Positions 36,518 to 43,666 of a stretch of DNA of 45,873 nt are shown in pieces (position 1 is the first letter of the stretch; each line of letters opens with the position of its first letter). Below the pieces are notes generated by a model. The model was not told the DNA's origin and did not search any database. It saw only the letters and a list, made by a program, of their open reading frames with translations. This stretch comes from Methanospirillum sp. (lineage in GTDB: Archaea > Halobacteriota > Methanomicrobia > Methanomicrobiales > Methanospirillaceae), in NCBI GenBank assembly GCA_012728895.1, contig JAAYEG010000023.1, positions 1-45,873 on the forward strand, in the 5' to 3' direction. The translations under genes were made by a program, and so were the position numbers.

Positions 36518-37499
36518 ACGCGCCTACCGGGACGCGGGGGTCGACATCCGGCTCGAGGCCGACGGTGTCGCGGCGCTCGTCCGGGAGCTGACCTACCGCC
36601 GGCAGGGGCCGCACGCGCCGATCGGCGGCACCGGCCACTTTGCCGGCCTGATCGAGTTCGGCCCGATGGTCCTCGCCCTCGCGACCGACGGGGTCGGGAC
36701 GAAGATGCTGGTGGCGGACGCGGTCGGCGACTGGTCCACGGTCGGGATCGACTGCATCGCGATGAACGCGAACGACCTCTACGTGATGAACATCGAGCCG
36801 ATCGCATTCGTCGACTACATCGCGTGCGACCGGGTCGACCCGGCGAAGATGGCCGAGATCGGACGAGGGCTCAACGAGGGCGCCCGGCTCGCGAACCTCT
36901 CGATCGTCGGCGGCGAGACCGCGACGCTCGCCGGGCTCGTGAACGGGCTCGACCTGGCCGGCACCGTCCTCGGGGTCCAGCGGCGGGAGCGGGTGATCAC
37001 GGGCGAGAAGTGCCGGCCCGGCGACCTGGTGGTCGGCCTTCCTTCCTCCGGGGTGCACTCGAACGGGCTCTCGCTCGCCCGGCGGATCGCCGGGGGCCAC
37101 GGCGGGTACGACCAGCCGTTCGGCGGGCACACCCTGGGTCGGGAGCTGCTGACCCCGACCCGGATCTACGGCGAGGTGCCCGCCATCACCGCGCGGCACG
37201 AGGTCCACGGGATGTGCCATGTCACCGGCGGCGGGCTCCTGAACCTGGTGCGCCTGACCCGGTTCGGGTTCTCGATCGACGCCCCCATCGCACCGCCTCC
37301 CATCTTCGACTGGCTCCAGGAGCGGGGCGACGTCTCGAGGGAGGAGATGTACCGGACGTTCAACATGGGCATGGGCTTCGCGCTCGTCGTGCCAGAAGAC
37401 GGGGCCGATGGGCTCGTCCGCGAGGTCCCGGGGTCGAAGGTGGTCGGCGCCGTCACGGAGGAACCGGGGGTCCGGCTCTCCGGCCGCCCTCTCGAGTGA
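36507..37499 (+). CDS. purM: Phosphoribosylformylglycinamidine cyclo-ligase (AIR synthase)
   Basis: A 330-residue ATP-grasp-unrelated PurM-fold enzyme that makes aminoimidazole ribonucleotide. AYRDAGVDI (6-14) and GGTGHFAGL (about 40-48) are the N-terminal motifs. LALATDGVGTKMLVAD (57-72), GIDCIAMNANDLYVMN (80s), IVGGETATLAG (130s), GLPSSGVHSNGLSLAR and CHVTGGGLLNL (240s) match the family, as does the C-terminal FNMGMGFALVV block. The ATG at 36507 overlaps lysC by 11 bp. It is the only gene of the lysC operon visibly in purine synthesis; purE and purF lie elsewhere in this window. Confidence 0.95.
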   Translation: MTNERAYRDAGVDIRLEADGVAALVRELTYRRQGPHAPIGGTGHFAGLIEFGPMVLALATDGVGTKMLVADAVGDWSTVGIDCIAMNANDLYVMNIEPIAFVDYIACDRVDPAKMAEIGRGLNEGARLANLSIVGGETATLAGLVNGLDLAGTVLGVQRRERVITGEKCRPGDLVVGLPSSGVHSNGLSLARRIAGGHGGYDQPFGGHTLGRELLTPTRIYGEVPAITARHEVHGMCHVTGGGLLNLVRLTRFGFSIDAPIAPPPIFDWLQERGDVSREEMYRTFNMGMGFALVVPEDGADGLVREVPGSKVVGAVTEEPGVRLSGRPLE

Positions 37500-37511
37500 G
37501 AGTGAGGGGCC

Positions 37512-38069
37512 TCACTCCTCGGGACGGGCGTCGGCGGAGGCGTAGGGCTCCCGGGCCGCGCGGTCCGAGACGATCGCCGAGTTGCCGGTCGGATCCTCGA
37601 GGACCAGCGTGATCGGGAACTCGCCAGCCTTCGCCCCCTCGATCTCGGTTCTCAGGAGCTCGGCCCGGCTCCGTTCGCCGCCCTCGGCCCAGACCAGGAC
37701 ACCCTCGACCACCGAGAGGACGCGGTCCAGCACCCCCTCGACGTTCGTCACGAAGCCCTCGCAGGCCGGGCCCGGGTCGATCTCGACTCCGAGCTCGGGG
37801 ATCCGGAGGCGCCCGGTCATCGAGCGGACAACCCGGACCACCAGGTCGTCGGGGGACTCGACCCGGAACGTGAACCGCAGCGGCTCCCCCTCGGCGAGCA
37901 TCTGCGTGTTGGCGTAGCGGTAGCCGCACGCGGGACAGAAGGCCGAGATGATCAGGATATCGGAAAAGAAGGGGATCGTCTCGGTCTGGTAGACGTATTC
38001 GCACTCCTCGCCGCAGGCGGCGCAGGGCCCGTTCACCACGACCCGCTGGCCCGCGGCCGCCTCCCCCAC
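37512..38069 (-). CDS. ZPR1 zinc-finger family protein
   Basis: A 185-residue protein with one ZPR1 zinc finger, C16-x2-C19 and C45-x2-C48 (CAAC...CPAC), followed by the ZPR1 beta-domain: GYRYANTQMLAEGEPLRFTFRV and the near-invariant EDPTGNSAI (about 157-165). Eukaryotic ZPR1 has two such units; the archaeal protein has one. Its job in archaea is not known, but translation-factor handling is proposed for eukaryotic relatives. It starts with GTG at 38069, and the preceding sepF stop TAG overlaps that base (TAGTG), so the pair is tightly coupled. Confidence 0.9.
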   Translation of the reverse strand: MGEAAAGQRVVVNGPCAACGEECEYVYQTETIPFFSDILIISAFCPACGYRYANTQMLAEGEPLRFTFRVESPDDLVVRVVRSMTGRLRIPELGVEIDPGPACEGFVTNVEGVLDRVLSVVEGVLVWAEGGERSRAELLRTEIEGAKAGEFPITLVLEDPTGNSAIVSDRAAREPYASADARPEE

Positions 38070-38449
38070 TAGATGCCCCCGACGATCTTCTCGCGCGATA
38101 TCTTGATCGAGGTCGGGGTGATCACGACGTAGCGCTGGTCCCCGAGCCCGACGATGTCGCCGTTCACGTCCCGTGCGACCTCCTTGAGATCCTTGAGCAC
38201 CCGCTCGTAGGTGATCTTGTCGAGCTTGAGCTGCGAGATGTCGGCGATCACGATGTTCCCGTTGTAGATCTCGTCCTTGATCTTCGGGGTGTCCTTGAGG
38301 CTGGAGACGCCCGCGATCTTGACGTAACTCGACGCGGGCTCGTCCTCGGAGCCCTGGGGCTCGAACGAGGCGAGGTCGAGTTCCATGTAATCGTCCTCTT
38401 TCGGGACCGTGCCCTTGCCGAGGAGTGAGTCGAGGATCTTGGAAGCCAT
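38069..38449 (-). CDS. sepF: SepF-like cell division protein
   Basis: A 126-residue protein of the archaeal SepF family. Residues 1-45 are a variable, partly amphipathic N-terminus (MASKILDSLLG), which in relatives binds the membrane. Residues about 45-126 form the compact SepF domain, with IYNGNIVIADISQLKLDKITYERVLKDL and the closing GDQRYVVITPTSIKISREKIVGG. SepF links FtsZ to the membrane during cell division. An AT-rich aatacttaaata element lies 30 nt upstream, so a leaderless start is likely. Its stop codon overlaps the ZPR1 GTG. Confidence 0.9.
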   Translation of the reverse strand: MASKILDSLLGKGTVPKEDDYMELDLASFEPQGSEDEPASSYVKIAGVSSLKDTPKIKDEIYNGNIVIADISQLKLDKITYERVLKDLKEVARDVNGDIVGLGDQRYVVITPTSIKISREKIVGGI

Positions 38450-38472
38450 ACAGAAAATCTGGCTTCCATCCG

Positions 38473-38484
38473 TATTTAAGTATT
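38473..38484 (-). promoter_or_regulatory. TATA-like element of sepF
   Basis: On the minus strand the sequence aatacttaaata is centred 30 nt from the sepF ATG. It is the clearest archaeal box A in the window. Confidence 0.55.
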
Positions 38485-38495
38485 CCTTTCCCGTT

Positions 38496-38993
38496 TCAGA
38501 CCTCGAGGTTCCAGATCTCGTCGCCGACGTGGTGGATGTTCCGGCAGACCTTGCCGGCCGTCTCCGAGCGCAGCTCGACGGCGTCGAGGCGGGCGATGCA
38601 AACGGCGAGCGGGGTCCCGTGCCGCTCCTCGACCACGAGCGCCGGGCGATCGGCACGAAGGTCGTCGGTCACCCGGACGATCCCGGGCCGCATGATGTCG
38701 GCCCCGTTCACGACGAAGGGGACCGCCCCCATGTCGACCGTGACCCGGCGGGCAGAGAACGGGCGGTCGATCGCCCCCCGGAGCGTCGGAAAAAGGAAAC
38801 CCTCCCTCTCGAAGAGCAGGGGCTTCCGGTCGACCAGGTAGAGCCGGACCGGCCCCCCGGTCTCGGCCACCTCGATCCGGTCGCTCGAAAAGAGCCCCGC
38901 CTCGGGGCCGAGCTCCTCCTCGAGGCGGCTCGCGATCACGGCCGCCTCCCCCTTCCGGACCGTGTGCCGCTTCCGGATCGTGATGCGGGCCAT
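38496..38993 (-). CDS. PUA-domain RNA-binding protein (MCTS1/Tma20-like)
   Basis: A 165-residue archaeal PUA protein. Residues about 1-78 form the conserved N-terminal domain (MARITIRKRHTVRKGEA). Residues about 82-160 are the PUA domain: VTVDMGAVPFVVNGADIMRPGIVRVTDDLRADRPALVVEERHGTPLAVCIA, with the PUA glycine-rich GADIMRPG and a closing G-x-x-x-x-x-x-H-x-x-x-D. Family members bind structured RNA and relate to eukaryotic MCTS1/Tma20 ribosome factors. A TATA-like ccataaaaacc (39018-39028) lies about 30 nt upstream on the minus strand, so it is probably leaderless. It is divergent from lsm. Confidence 0.85.
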   Translation of the reverse strand: MARITIRKRHTVRKGEAAVIASRLEEELGPEAGLFSSDRIEVAETGGPVRLYLVDRKPLLFEREGFLFPTLRGAIDRPFSARRVTVDMGAVPFVVNGADIMRPGIVRVTDDLRADRPALVVEERHGTPLAVCIARLDAVELRSETAGKVCRNIHHVGDEIWNLEV

Positions 38994-39051
38994 CGGTCAG
39001 CTATGGCGCGATTCTGCCATAAAAACCGTGGTGATGGCCTCTGAGTTATGG

Positions 39052-39059
39052 TTAAATAC
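39052..39059 (+). promoter_or_regulatory. TATA-like element of the lsm-rpl37e operon
   Basis: ttaaatac at 39052-39059, preceded by gg, is a good box A. The lsm ATG lies 48 nt further, giving a leader of about 20 nt that holds the GGGAGAG ribosome site. Confidence 0.5.
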
Positions 39060-39104
39060 CGTCCTCGCGCATGAGTAGTACTCCACGTGGACCGGGGGAG
39101 AGAG

Positions 39105-39335
39105 ATGTCGAAGAGGCCGCTGGAAATTCTGGATCAGGTGCTGAACCGCGAGCCGGTGATCGTCTCGTTGAAGGGCGATCGCGAGCTCCGCGGGGTGCTG
39201 CAGGGATACGACGTGCACATGAACCTCGTCCTCGACCAGGCCGAGGAGGTCACCGACGGCACGCCCCACCGGATCGGCATGCTGATCGTCCGCGGCGACA
39301 ACGTGATCTACATCTCGCCATCGCTCAACCAGTGA
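39105..39335 (+). CDS. Lsm/Sm-like archaeal RNA-binding protein
   Basis: A 76-residue Sm-fold protein. Sm1 is [23 protein letters not shown] (about 27-49) and Sm2 is [12 protein letters not shown] (about 59-70). The family forms rings that bind U-rich RNA and takes part in RNA processing. The ATG at 39105 has GGGAGAG 7 nt upstream and was preferred over the ATG at 39087. rpl37e follows after 10 bp, as in many archaea, so the two form an operon. Confidence 0.94.
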   Translation: MSKRPLEILDQVLNREPVIVSLKGDRELRGVLQGYDVHMNLVLDQAEEVTDGTPHRIGMLIVRGDNVIYISPSLNQ

Positions 39336-39345
39336 GGAGATAGGC

Positions 39346-39528
39346 ATGTCAAAAGGCACACCATCGATGGGCAAGCGGAACAAGCAGACCCACATCGCCT
39401 GCCGGCGCTGCGGGTCGATCTCGTTCCACCTCCGGCACAAAGTCTGTTCGCACTGCGGGTTCGGCCGTTCACGCCGGATGCGCAGCTACGACTGGACCTC
39501 GAAGCGGCCAAAAGTACCGACACACTGA
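39346..39528 (+). CDS. rpl37e: Large ribosomal subunit protein eL37
   Basis: A 60-residue zinc-binding ribosomal protein. The zinc site is C19-x2-C22 and C34-x2-C37 ([20 protein letters not shown]), typical of L37e, with a basic N-terminus (MGKRNKQTH). It is encoded directly after lsm and 6 bp before purF, so all three are likely co-transcribed. Confidence 0.96.
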   Translation: MSKGTPSMGKRNKQTHIACRRCGSISFHLRHKVCSHCGFGRSRRMRSYDWTSKRPKVPTH

Positions 39529-39534
39529 CCTCTA

Positions 39535-40962
39535 ATGTGCGGAATCGTTGGCATCGTGGATGCTGGCGGTGTCTCGCTCCCGCTCTACTACGCCCTGTAC
39601 GCGCTCCAGCACAGGGGACAGGAGAGTGCGGGGATCTCTGTTTTCAACGGCACGCACCTGCGGAAGTACAAGGCCCCGGGGCTCGTCGCCGAGGTCTTCG
39701 ATACCGAGATCCTGAGGGGGCTCCAGGGCTCCGTCGGCATCGGGCACGTCCGGTACCCGACGACCGGCGCGAACCTGCCCGAGAACATCCAGCCGTTCAA
39801 CTTCCAGTTCATGGGGAGATCCTTCGCGATCGCCCACAACGGCAACCTGGTGAATACGGCGGGGATCCGGGCGGAGTTCGAGCGGGCCGGCCAGATCTTC
39901 TGCACCAGCACGGACACGGAGGTGATCGCGACCATGATCGCGGCCGAGCTCCGCCAGTCGGGCTCGATCGAGGACGCGATCCGCTCCCTCATGCTCCACC
40001 TCCGGGGGTCCTACTCGGTCGTGATGGTCTACGAGGACGTCCTGTACGCCTTCCGCGACCCGCTCGGGCTCAAGCCCCTCTGCATCGGGACGACGTCGGG
40101 CGGCTACATCGTCGCCTCCGAGTCCGTCGCGATCGACGCTCTCTCGGGGGAGCTCCTCCGCGACGTCGTGCCGGGGGAGCTGGTCCGGATCGACGGGGAC
40201 GGGATCACCTCGACCCGGATCGCGACCGCCGACCGGGTCGCGCACTGTTTCTTCGAGTACATATATTTCGCCCGCGCCGACTCGATCATCGACGGCGTGC
40301 TGGTCTACGACGTCCGCCGGCGGATCGGGCAGAAGCTCTACGAGGAGGCCCCCGTGGACGTGGACTCGGTCTGCCCGATCCCCGACTCCGGGACGGCGTA
40401 CGGGATCGGGTACTCCGAGGCATCGGGCATACCGCTGCTCGAGGGGCTGATGAAGAACCGGTACATGGGCCGGACCTTCATCATGCCGACGCAGGCCGCC
40501 CGGGAGCGGGCCGTCCGGATGAAGCTGAACCCGATCCGCCACCACCTCGAGAACAAGTCCGTCGTCCTGATCGACGACTCGATCGTCCGGGGCACCACGT
40601 CGCGCCGGATAGTCCAGCTCGTCCGCGACGCCGGCGCGCGGGAGGTCCACCTCCGGATCGGCTCCCCGCCGATCAGGGCCCCGTGCTACCTGGGCGTGGA
40701 CATGCCGACCCGCGAGGAGCTGATCGCCTCCGGCAGGAGCGAGGACGAGGTCTGCGAGTCCGTGACCGCGACCTCGCTCCACTACATCTCGCTCGAGGAG
40801 CTCGTGAAGGCGATCGGGCGCGACAGCACCGACCTCTGCACGGGTTGCCTGACCGGGTGCTACCCGGTCCCTATCGACGGGGAGATCGAGCACCGGCGCG
40901 TCGTGGAGTTCGCCGACGAGACCGTCCAGCTCGACCTCGAGTCGTTCGGCGAGAGCGTGTAG
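39535..40962 (+). CDS. purF: Amidophosphoribosyltransferase
   Basis: A 475-residue glutamine-dependent enzyme that makes phosphoribosylamine, the first step of purine synthesis. MCGIVGI places the catalytic Cys at position 2 with no propeptide. The glutaminase domain has STDTEVIATMI and RGSYSVV; the PRTase domain has VCPIPDSGTAYGIGY, VLIDDSIVRGTTSRRI (PRPP site) and CLTGCYPVP near the C-terminus. It starts 6 bp after rpl37e and probably belongs to the same operon. purM lies upstream and purE far upstream. Confidence 0.95.
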   Translation: MCGIVGIVDAGGVSLPLYYALYALQHRGQESAGISVFNGTHLRKYKAPGLVAEVFDTEILRGLQGSVGIGHVRYPTTGANLPENIQPFNFQFMGRSFAIAHNGNLVNTAGIRAEFERAGQIFCTSTDTEVIATMIAAELRQSGSIEDAIRSLMLHLRGSYSVVMVYEDVLYAFRDPLGLKPLCIGTTSGGYIVASESVAIDALSGELLRDVVPGELVRIDGDGITSTRIATADRVAHCFFEYIYFARADSIIDGVLVYDVRRRIGQKLYEEAPVDVDSVCPIPDSGTAYGIGYSEASGIPLLEGLMKNRYMGRTFIMPTQAARERAVRMKLNPIRHHLENKSVVLIDDSIVRGTTSRRIVQLVRDAGAREVHLRIGSPPIRAPCYLGVDMPTREELIASGRSEDEVCESVTATSLHYISLEELVKAIGRDSTDLCTGCLTGCYPVPIDGEIEHRRVVEFADETVQLDLESFGESV

Positions 40963-40992
40963 GGGTCCGGCCCGCCCGGACCCCCGGCGGGG

Positions 40993-41568
40993 TCAGGCCC
41001 GGCGGGTCCTCGACGCCGCGACGACTGCCGCGGCCGTGCAGATCGCGGCCACTGCACCCAGCGGGGAGAGGGGCAGCAGGCCTCCCCCGCCGACTGAGAC
41101 CGTCCCGTTCACGACCGAGACCGGGACGTACTCGCCGTCGATGGTCACGGCACGCGCCGCGGACAGGTCGAGCCCGGACCGTGCGCCGGCCGGCCCGACC
41201 GCGGCGAAGGTGAGGGTGACGAGCGGGCCGTTGCCGCTGAGGGTCCGGGGGCTCGCGACCGCGAGGTGGACCCTGCCCGGCTCGCTCTGTGTCACCGAGA
41301 CCCGGGCGCGGTCGGCCAGGCTCCCGGTGGCGGCCGACTCGAATCGGAGGACGGACGGGTCGTACCCGACCACGAGGTCGATCCCGCCGAGGTCCTGGGC
41401 CCCCGCGACCTGGACCGTGACGACCGCGGTCCCGTCCGGGGCGACGGACCTGTCCTGGACCGTGAGCGTGATCCCCGATGCCGTCACCGTGACGGCGGCC
41501 ATGACGGCGAGGACCGCGAGCAGCGCCGGGCGGCACGGCAGCACCCCGCGGGGCCGGGCCGGGCTCAT
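40993..41568 (-). CDS. Membrane-anchored cohesin-domain protein
   Basis: A 191-residue protein. Residues 1-30 are a signal peptide. Residues about 32-160 are a clear cohesin-type domain: ITLTVQDRSVAPDGTAVVTVQVAGAQDLGGIDLVVGYDPSVLRFESA (33-79) and HLAVASPRTLSGNGPLVTLTFAAVG (101-125), ending in a VSVVNGTVSVGGGG strand. Residues about 166-185 form a membrane segment followed by SRTRRA, a typical C-terminal surface anchor. Four secreted dockerin proteins are encoded within 42 kb, and a cohesin of this kind is their natural receptor at the cell surface. A GGAGTGAGG ribosome site lies 4 nt upstream. The M28 peptidase is upstream on the same strand, 276 bp away. Confidence 0.85.
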   Translation of the reverse strand: MSPARPRGVLPCRPALLAVLAVMAAVTVTASGITLTVQDRSVAPDGTAVVTVQVAGAQDLGGIDLVVGYDPSVLRFESAATGSLADRARVSVTQSEPGRVHLAVASPRTLSGNGPLVTLTFAAVGPAGARSGLDLSAARAVTIDGEYVPVSVVNGTVSVGGGGLLPLSPLGAVAAICTAAAVVAASRTRRA

Positions 41569-41844
41569 CCCGCCTCACTCCGGGTCGTGTTCATGCTCCT
41601 TCATTGGCCGGAGGGTGGAGAAGAAGCTTGCTCTTCTCGCGGTGACGCTGACGGCCATCCCGCTATCCGGGCAGACGGATCGTGTTCCGGGTGACCGCGG
41701 CCCGTCCGCCCACCAGGAGCCCGCCCTGGGCCGGGGGTGCCTCCGCGTGAGAAGACGAAGGATCGTCCCGCAGGCCGGGTTCCGGACGCGATGCCGGGAT
41801 CGGGGGGGGAGACAGGCCGGCGCAGGGGGGACGGGGTCAACCGT
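41569..41844. other. Spacer between M28 peptidase and cohesin gene
   Basis: A 276-bp spacer on the minus-strand side between two genes for surface proteins. It holds the cohesin gene's GGAGTGAGG ribosome site near 41572-41580. No separate gene is recognised. Confidence 0.3.
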
Positions 41845-42789
41845 TCAACGCTGCATGCCGGCCGCCCGGGCGATGACGAGCAGCCCGAGCTGGGCGTTCC
41901 TCCTGGCATACTCCGTCGAGACCAGGTCGGCCGTGTCGCCCGGGGAGTGGACCGTGGGCGCGTGGGTCTCCGCGTGGGTCGTCACGGCCGGGTACCCGGC
42001 CTCCCAGAAGGGCCGGTGGTCGCTCCCGCACCCGTGGACGTTGCGGGTCAGGTTGAAGCCGATCCCGTACAGGGAGTTGTCGTCCTCCATCTGGTCGGCG
42101 AACTCCCTGGACTCGTTGTTGTAGACGAGGTCCAGGACGAACCGGCCCTCGGGGTCGTAGCACGCGGAGTCGTAGTTGAAGTACAGGGCGATCTCCGGGG
42201 ACCCCGCCGATGCCTCTTCGACGTACGCCCTGCTCCCCTGCTGCCCCGTCTCCTCGGCGTTCCAGAACGCGAACGCGACGGAGTGGTTGAACCGGTGAGC
42301 GTTCATCACCCGGGCGAGCTCCATCACGATCGCAACGCCGCCGGCGTTATCGGTGGCGCCCGGCGCCCGGGCAGGGTCGGACGACGCGCTGTCGTAGTGG
42401 GCTCCGACGACCACGACCTGCCCGGAGTCCGGGTCCTGGCCCGGAAGCACCCCGACCACGTTCCTGAGCTCTCCCCCCTGGTACCCGACCTCAAGCCCGG
42501 GGATCGCGTCGAGACGGGCGTGCAGGTATTCGGCCGCCGCCTCGTTTCCCGCGGAGGGGTGGACCCGGGTCGTGAAGTCCTGGAGGTCCCGGGCCGTCCG
42601 GTAGAGCTCGGATTCGTCGATGCGGGAGATCATTCCCGCCAGCTCCGGGTCGTACCCCGACCAGTCGGGGAGCGAGCGAGCGGCACCCTGGTGGTGCTGG
42701 AGGAGCGCGAGAGAGGCCGCCGATCCCGCCAGGATCAGGAGCACGACGACCAGGGGCAGGAGCCTTCCCTGCAACCGTGAGGAGTCCAT
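41845..42789 (-). CDS. Secreted or membrane-anchored M28-family metallopeptidase
   Basis: A 314-residue zinc aminopeptidase. Residues about 10-31 form an uncleaved signal anchor or signal peptide. Metal and catalytic residues fit the M28 family: H131 in VGAHYDS, D147 in GATDNAGG, E179/E180 in WNAEETG, D207 in YFNYDSAC and H281 in PTVHSPGD. It is an extracellular peptidase, probably acting on peptides taken from the medium. The ATG at 42789 begins just before the hydrophobic segment. It carries no dockerin. Confidence 0.9.
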   Translation of the reverse strand: MDSSRLQGRLLPLVVVLLILAGSAASLALLQHHQGAARSLPDWSGYDPELAGMISRIDESELYRTARDLQDFTTRVHPSAGNEAAAEYLHARLDAIPGLEVGYQGGELRNVVGVLPGQDPDSGQVVVVGAHYDSASSDPARAPGATDNAGGVAIVMELARVMNAHRFNHSVAFAFWNAEETGQQGSRAYVEEASAGSPEIALYFNYDSACYDPEGRFVLDLVYNNESREFADQMEDDNSLYGIGFNLTRNVHGCGSDHRPFWEAGYPAVTTHAETHAPTVHSPGDTADLVSTEYARRNAQLGLLVIARAAGMQR

Positions 42790-43208
42790 CGAATCACCGG
42801 TGGGCCGGGTTTTGCCCGTCGACCGCGGCGCCGCGCGCGGACCCTGAACCATCCGATCATCCTCTCCGCCGCTGCAGGAAAAAAAACCTGCCATTCTGAC
42901 AGCGGGAGGGTGCGACCACCCTGTCGTGCGCAGCGATACCGCGGGCGTACCCGCGCACCGTGCCGGCGTTCCCCGGGGAAGAGCGCCGGCAGACGGGCGA
43001 CGGGCGGGCCCGGGAGGAATACCGCTGCGGGTTCGTGGCGACGGCGGACCAGGGTTTCACCCGCGACCTGGTGACGGGCGCCGTCTTCGACGGGGGGATG
43101 CCGCTCTGCCAGGTGGCCGGTGCGGGCGGGCGGGGTTCGACCGGCTGCCGCCCCGGCCGCAGAGTGCGGGGAGAGGGAGAGACGCACTCCCATCCCCTCC
43201 CCTCGGCT
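42790..43208. other. Spacer upstream of the M28 gene
   Basis: This roughly 420-bp stretch holds the hairpin-flanked oligo-A/T and a doubtful small frame. No tRNA or known RNA was seen. Confidence 0.3.
42879..42886. terminator. Hairpin-flanked oligo-A/T stretch
   Basis: gcagg-aaaaaaaa-cctgc at 42874-42891 is an inverted repeat around eight A (T on the minus strand). It lies just upstream of the M28 gene and could end minus-strand transcription coming from the Ig-like remnant. Confidence 0.4.
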
Positions 43209-43217
43209 CTACGATGA
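42960..43217 (+). CDS. Possible small hypothetical protein
   Basis: An open frame from GTG at 42960 encodes about 85 residues, with a stretch EEYRCGFVATADQGFT and VFDGGMPLCQV whose codons end mostly in G or C, as in real genes here. I recognise no domain, and GC-rich DNA often gives such frames by chance, so this is tentative. It is the best candidate in the 42895-43208 spacer. Confidence 0.2.
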   Translation: MPAFPGEERRQTGDGRAREEYRCGFVATADQGFTRDLVTGAVFDGGMPLCQVAGAGGRGSTGCRPGRRVRGEGETHSHPLPSALR

Positions 43218-43600
43218 TTGCGCCTGGCAGGGAGAGGCACGATCCCGTTCCCGGGCGACACGGCAGGAACTGTTCGGAAAAAAGAGGGACCCTGGCCCGT
43301 CGCTCACCCCGAAGGTCAGGGTCGTCGGGCTGGACATGTCGCGTGTATCCGAATCGCTGTACAGGACCGGTTCTCTGAACGTGACGCTGATCGTCGTGTC
43401 CACGCTCACGCCCGTGGCACCGGCCCCTGGAACAACGGAGGCGACCGCCGGCAGGATCGTATCGACGACGGTGAACGACCAGAAACACGGCGCGGCCAGG
43501 AAGGTACCGGAGTTGTCCTCGACGCCGGCGATGGTCACGGTGTAGGGAGTGCTCGGCACCAACCGGGGATTCGCGGCCGGACCAACGGCAAACCAATGAA
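43209..43600 (-). pseudogene. Remnant of an Ig-like (Big_5-type) secreted protein
   Basis: The minus frame reads LVPSTPYTVTIAGVEDNSGTFL then WSFTVVDTILPAVASVVPGAGATGVSVDTTISVTFREPV, the end of one Ig-like domain and the start of another of the Big_5 kind found in large archaeal surface proteins. There is no start codon and the second domain stops after about 50 residues in a non-conserved tail. Its 5' side runs into the 3' end of the TPR gene. I read it as a truncated fragment. Confidence 0.6.
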
Positions 43601-43666
43601 TCGGAAAGAGGAGAGTGCGGGAGAGCCGGGCAGAGGGTTGAGCGGCAGGGTGACTCCGGCTCTCCG

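Noticed and set aside
41567-41594. A nine-codon upstream frame whose stop overlaps the cohesin ATG
   Set aside because: The AAGGAG ribosome site is only one base from its ATG, too close to be used, so it is probably chance.
41845-42789. M28 peptidase as a fifth dockerin protein
   Set aside because: Its C-terminus lacks any DxNxNGxxD loop; it ends with an ordinary M28 C-terminal helix.
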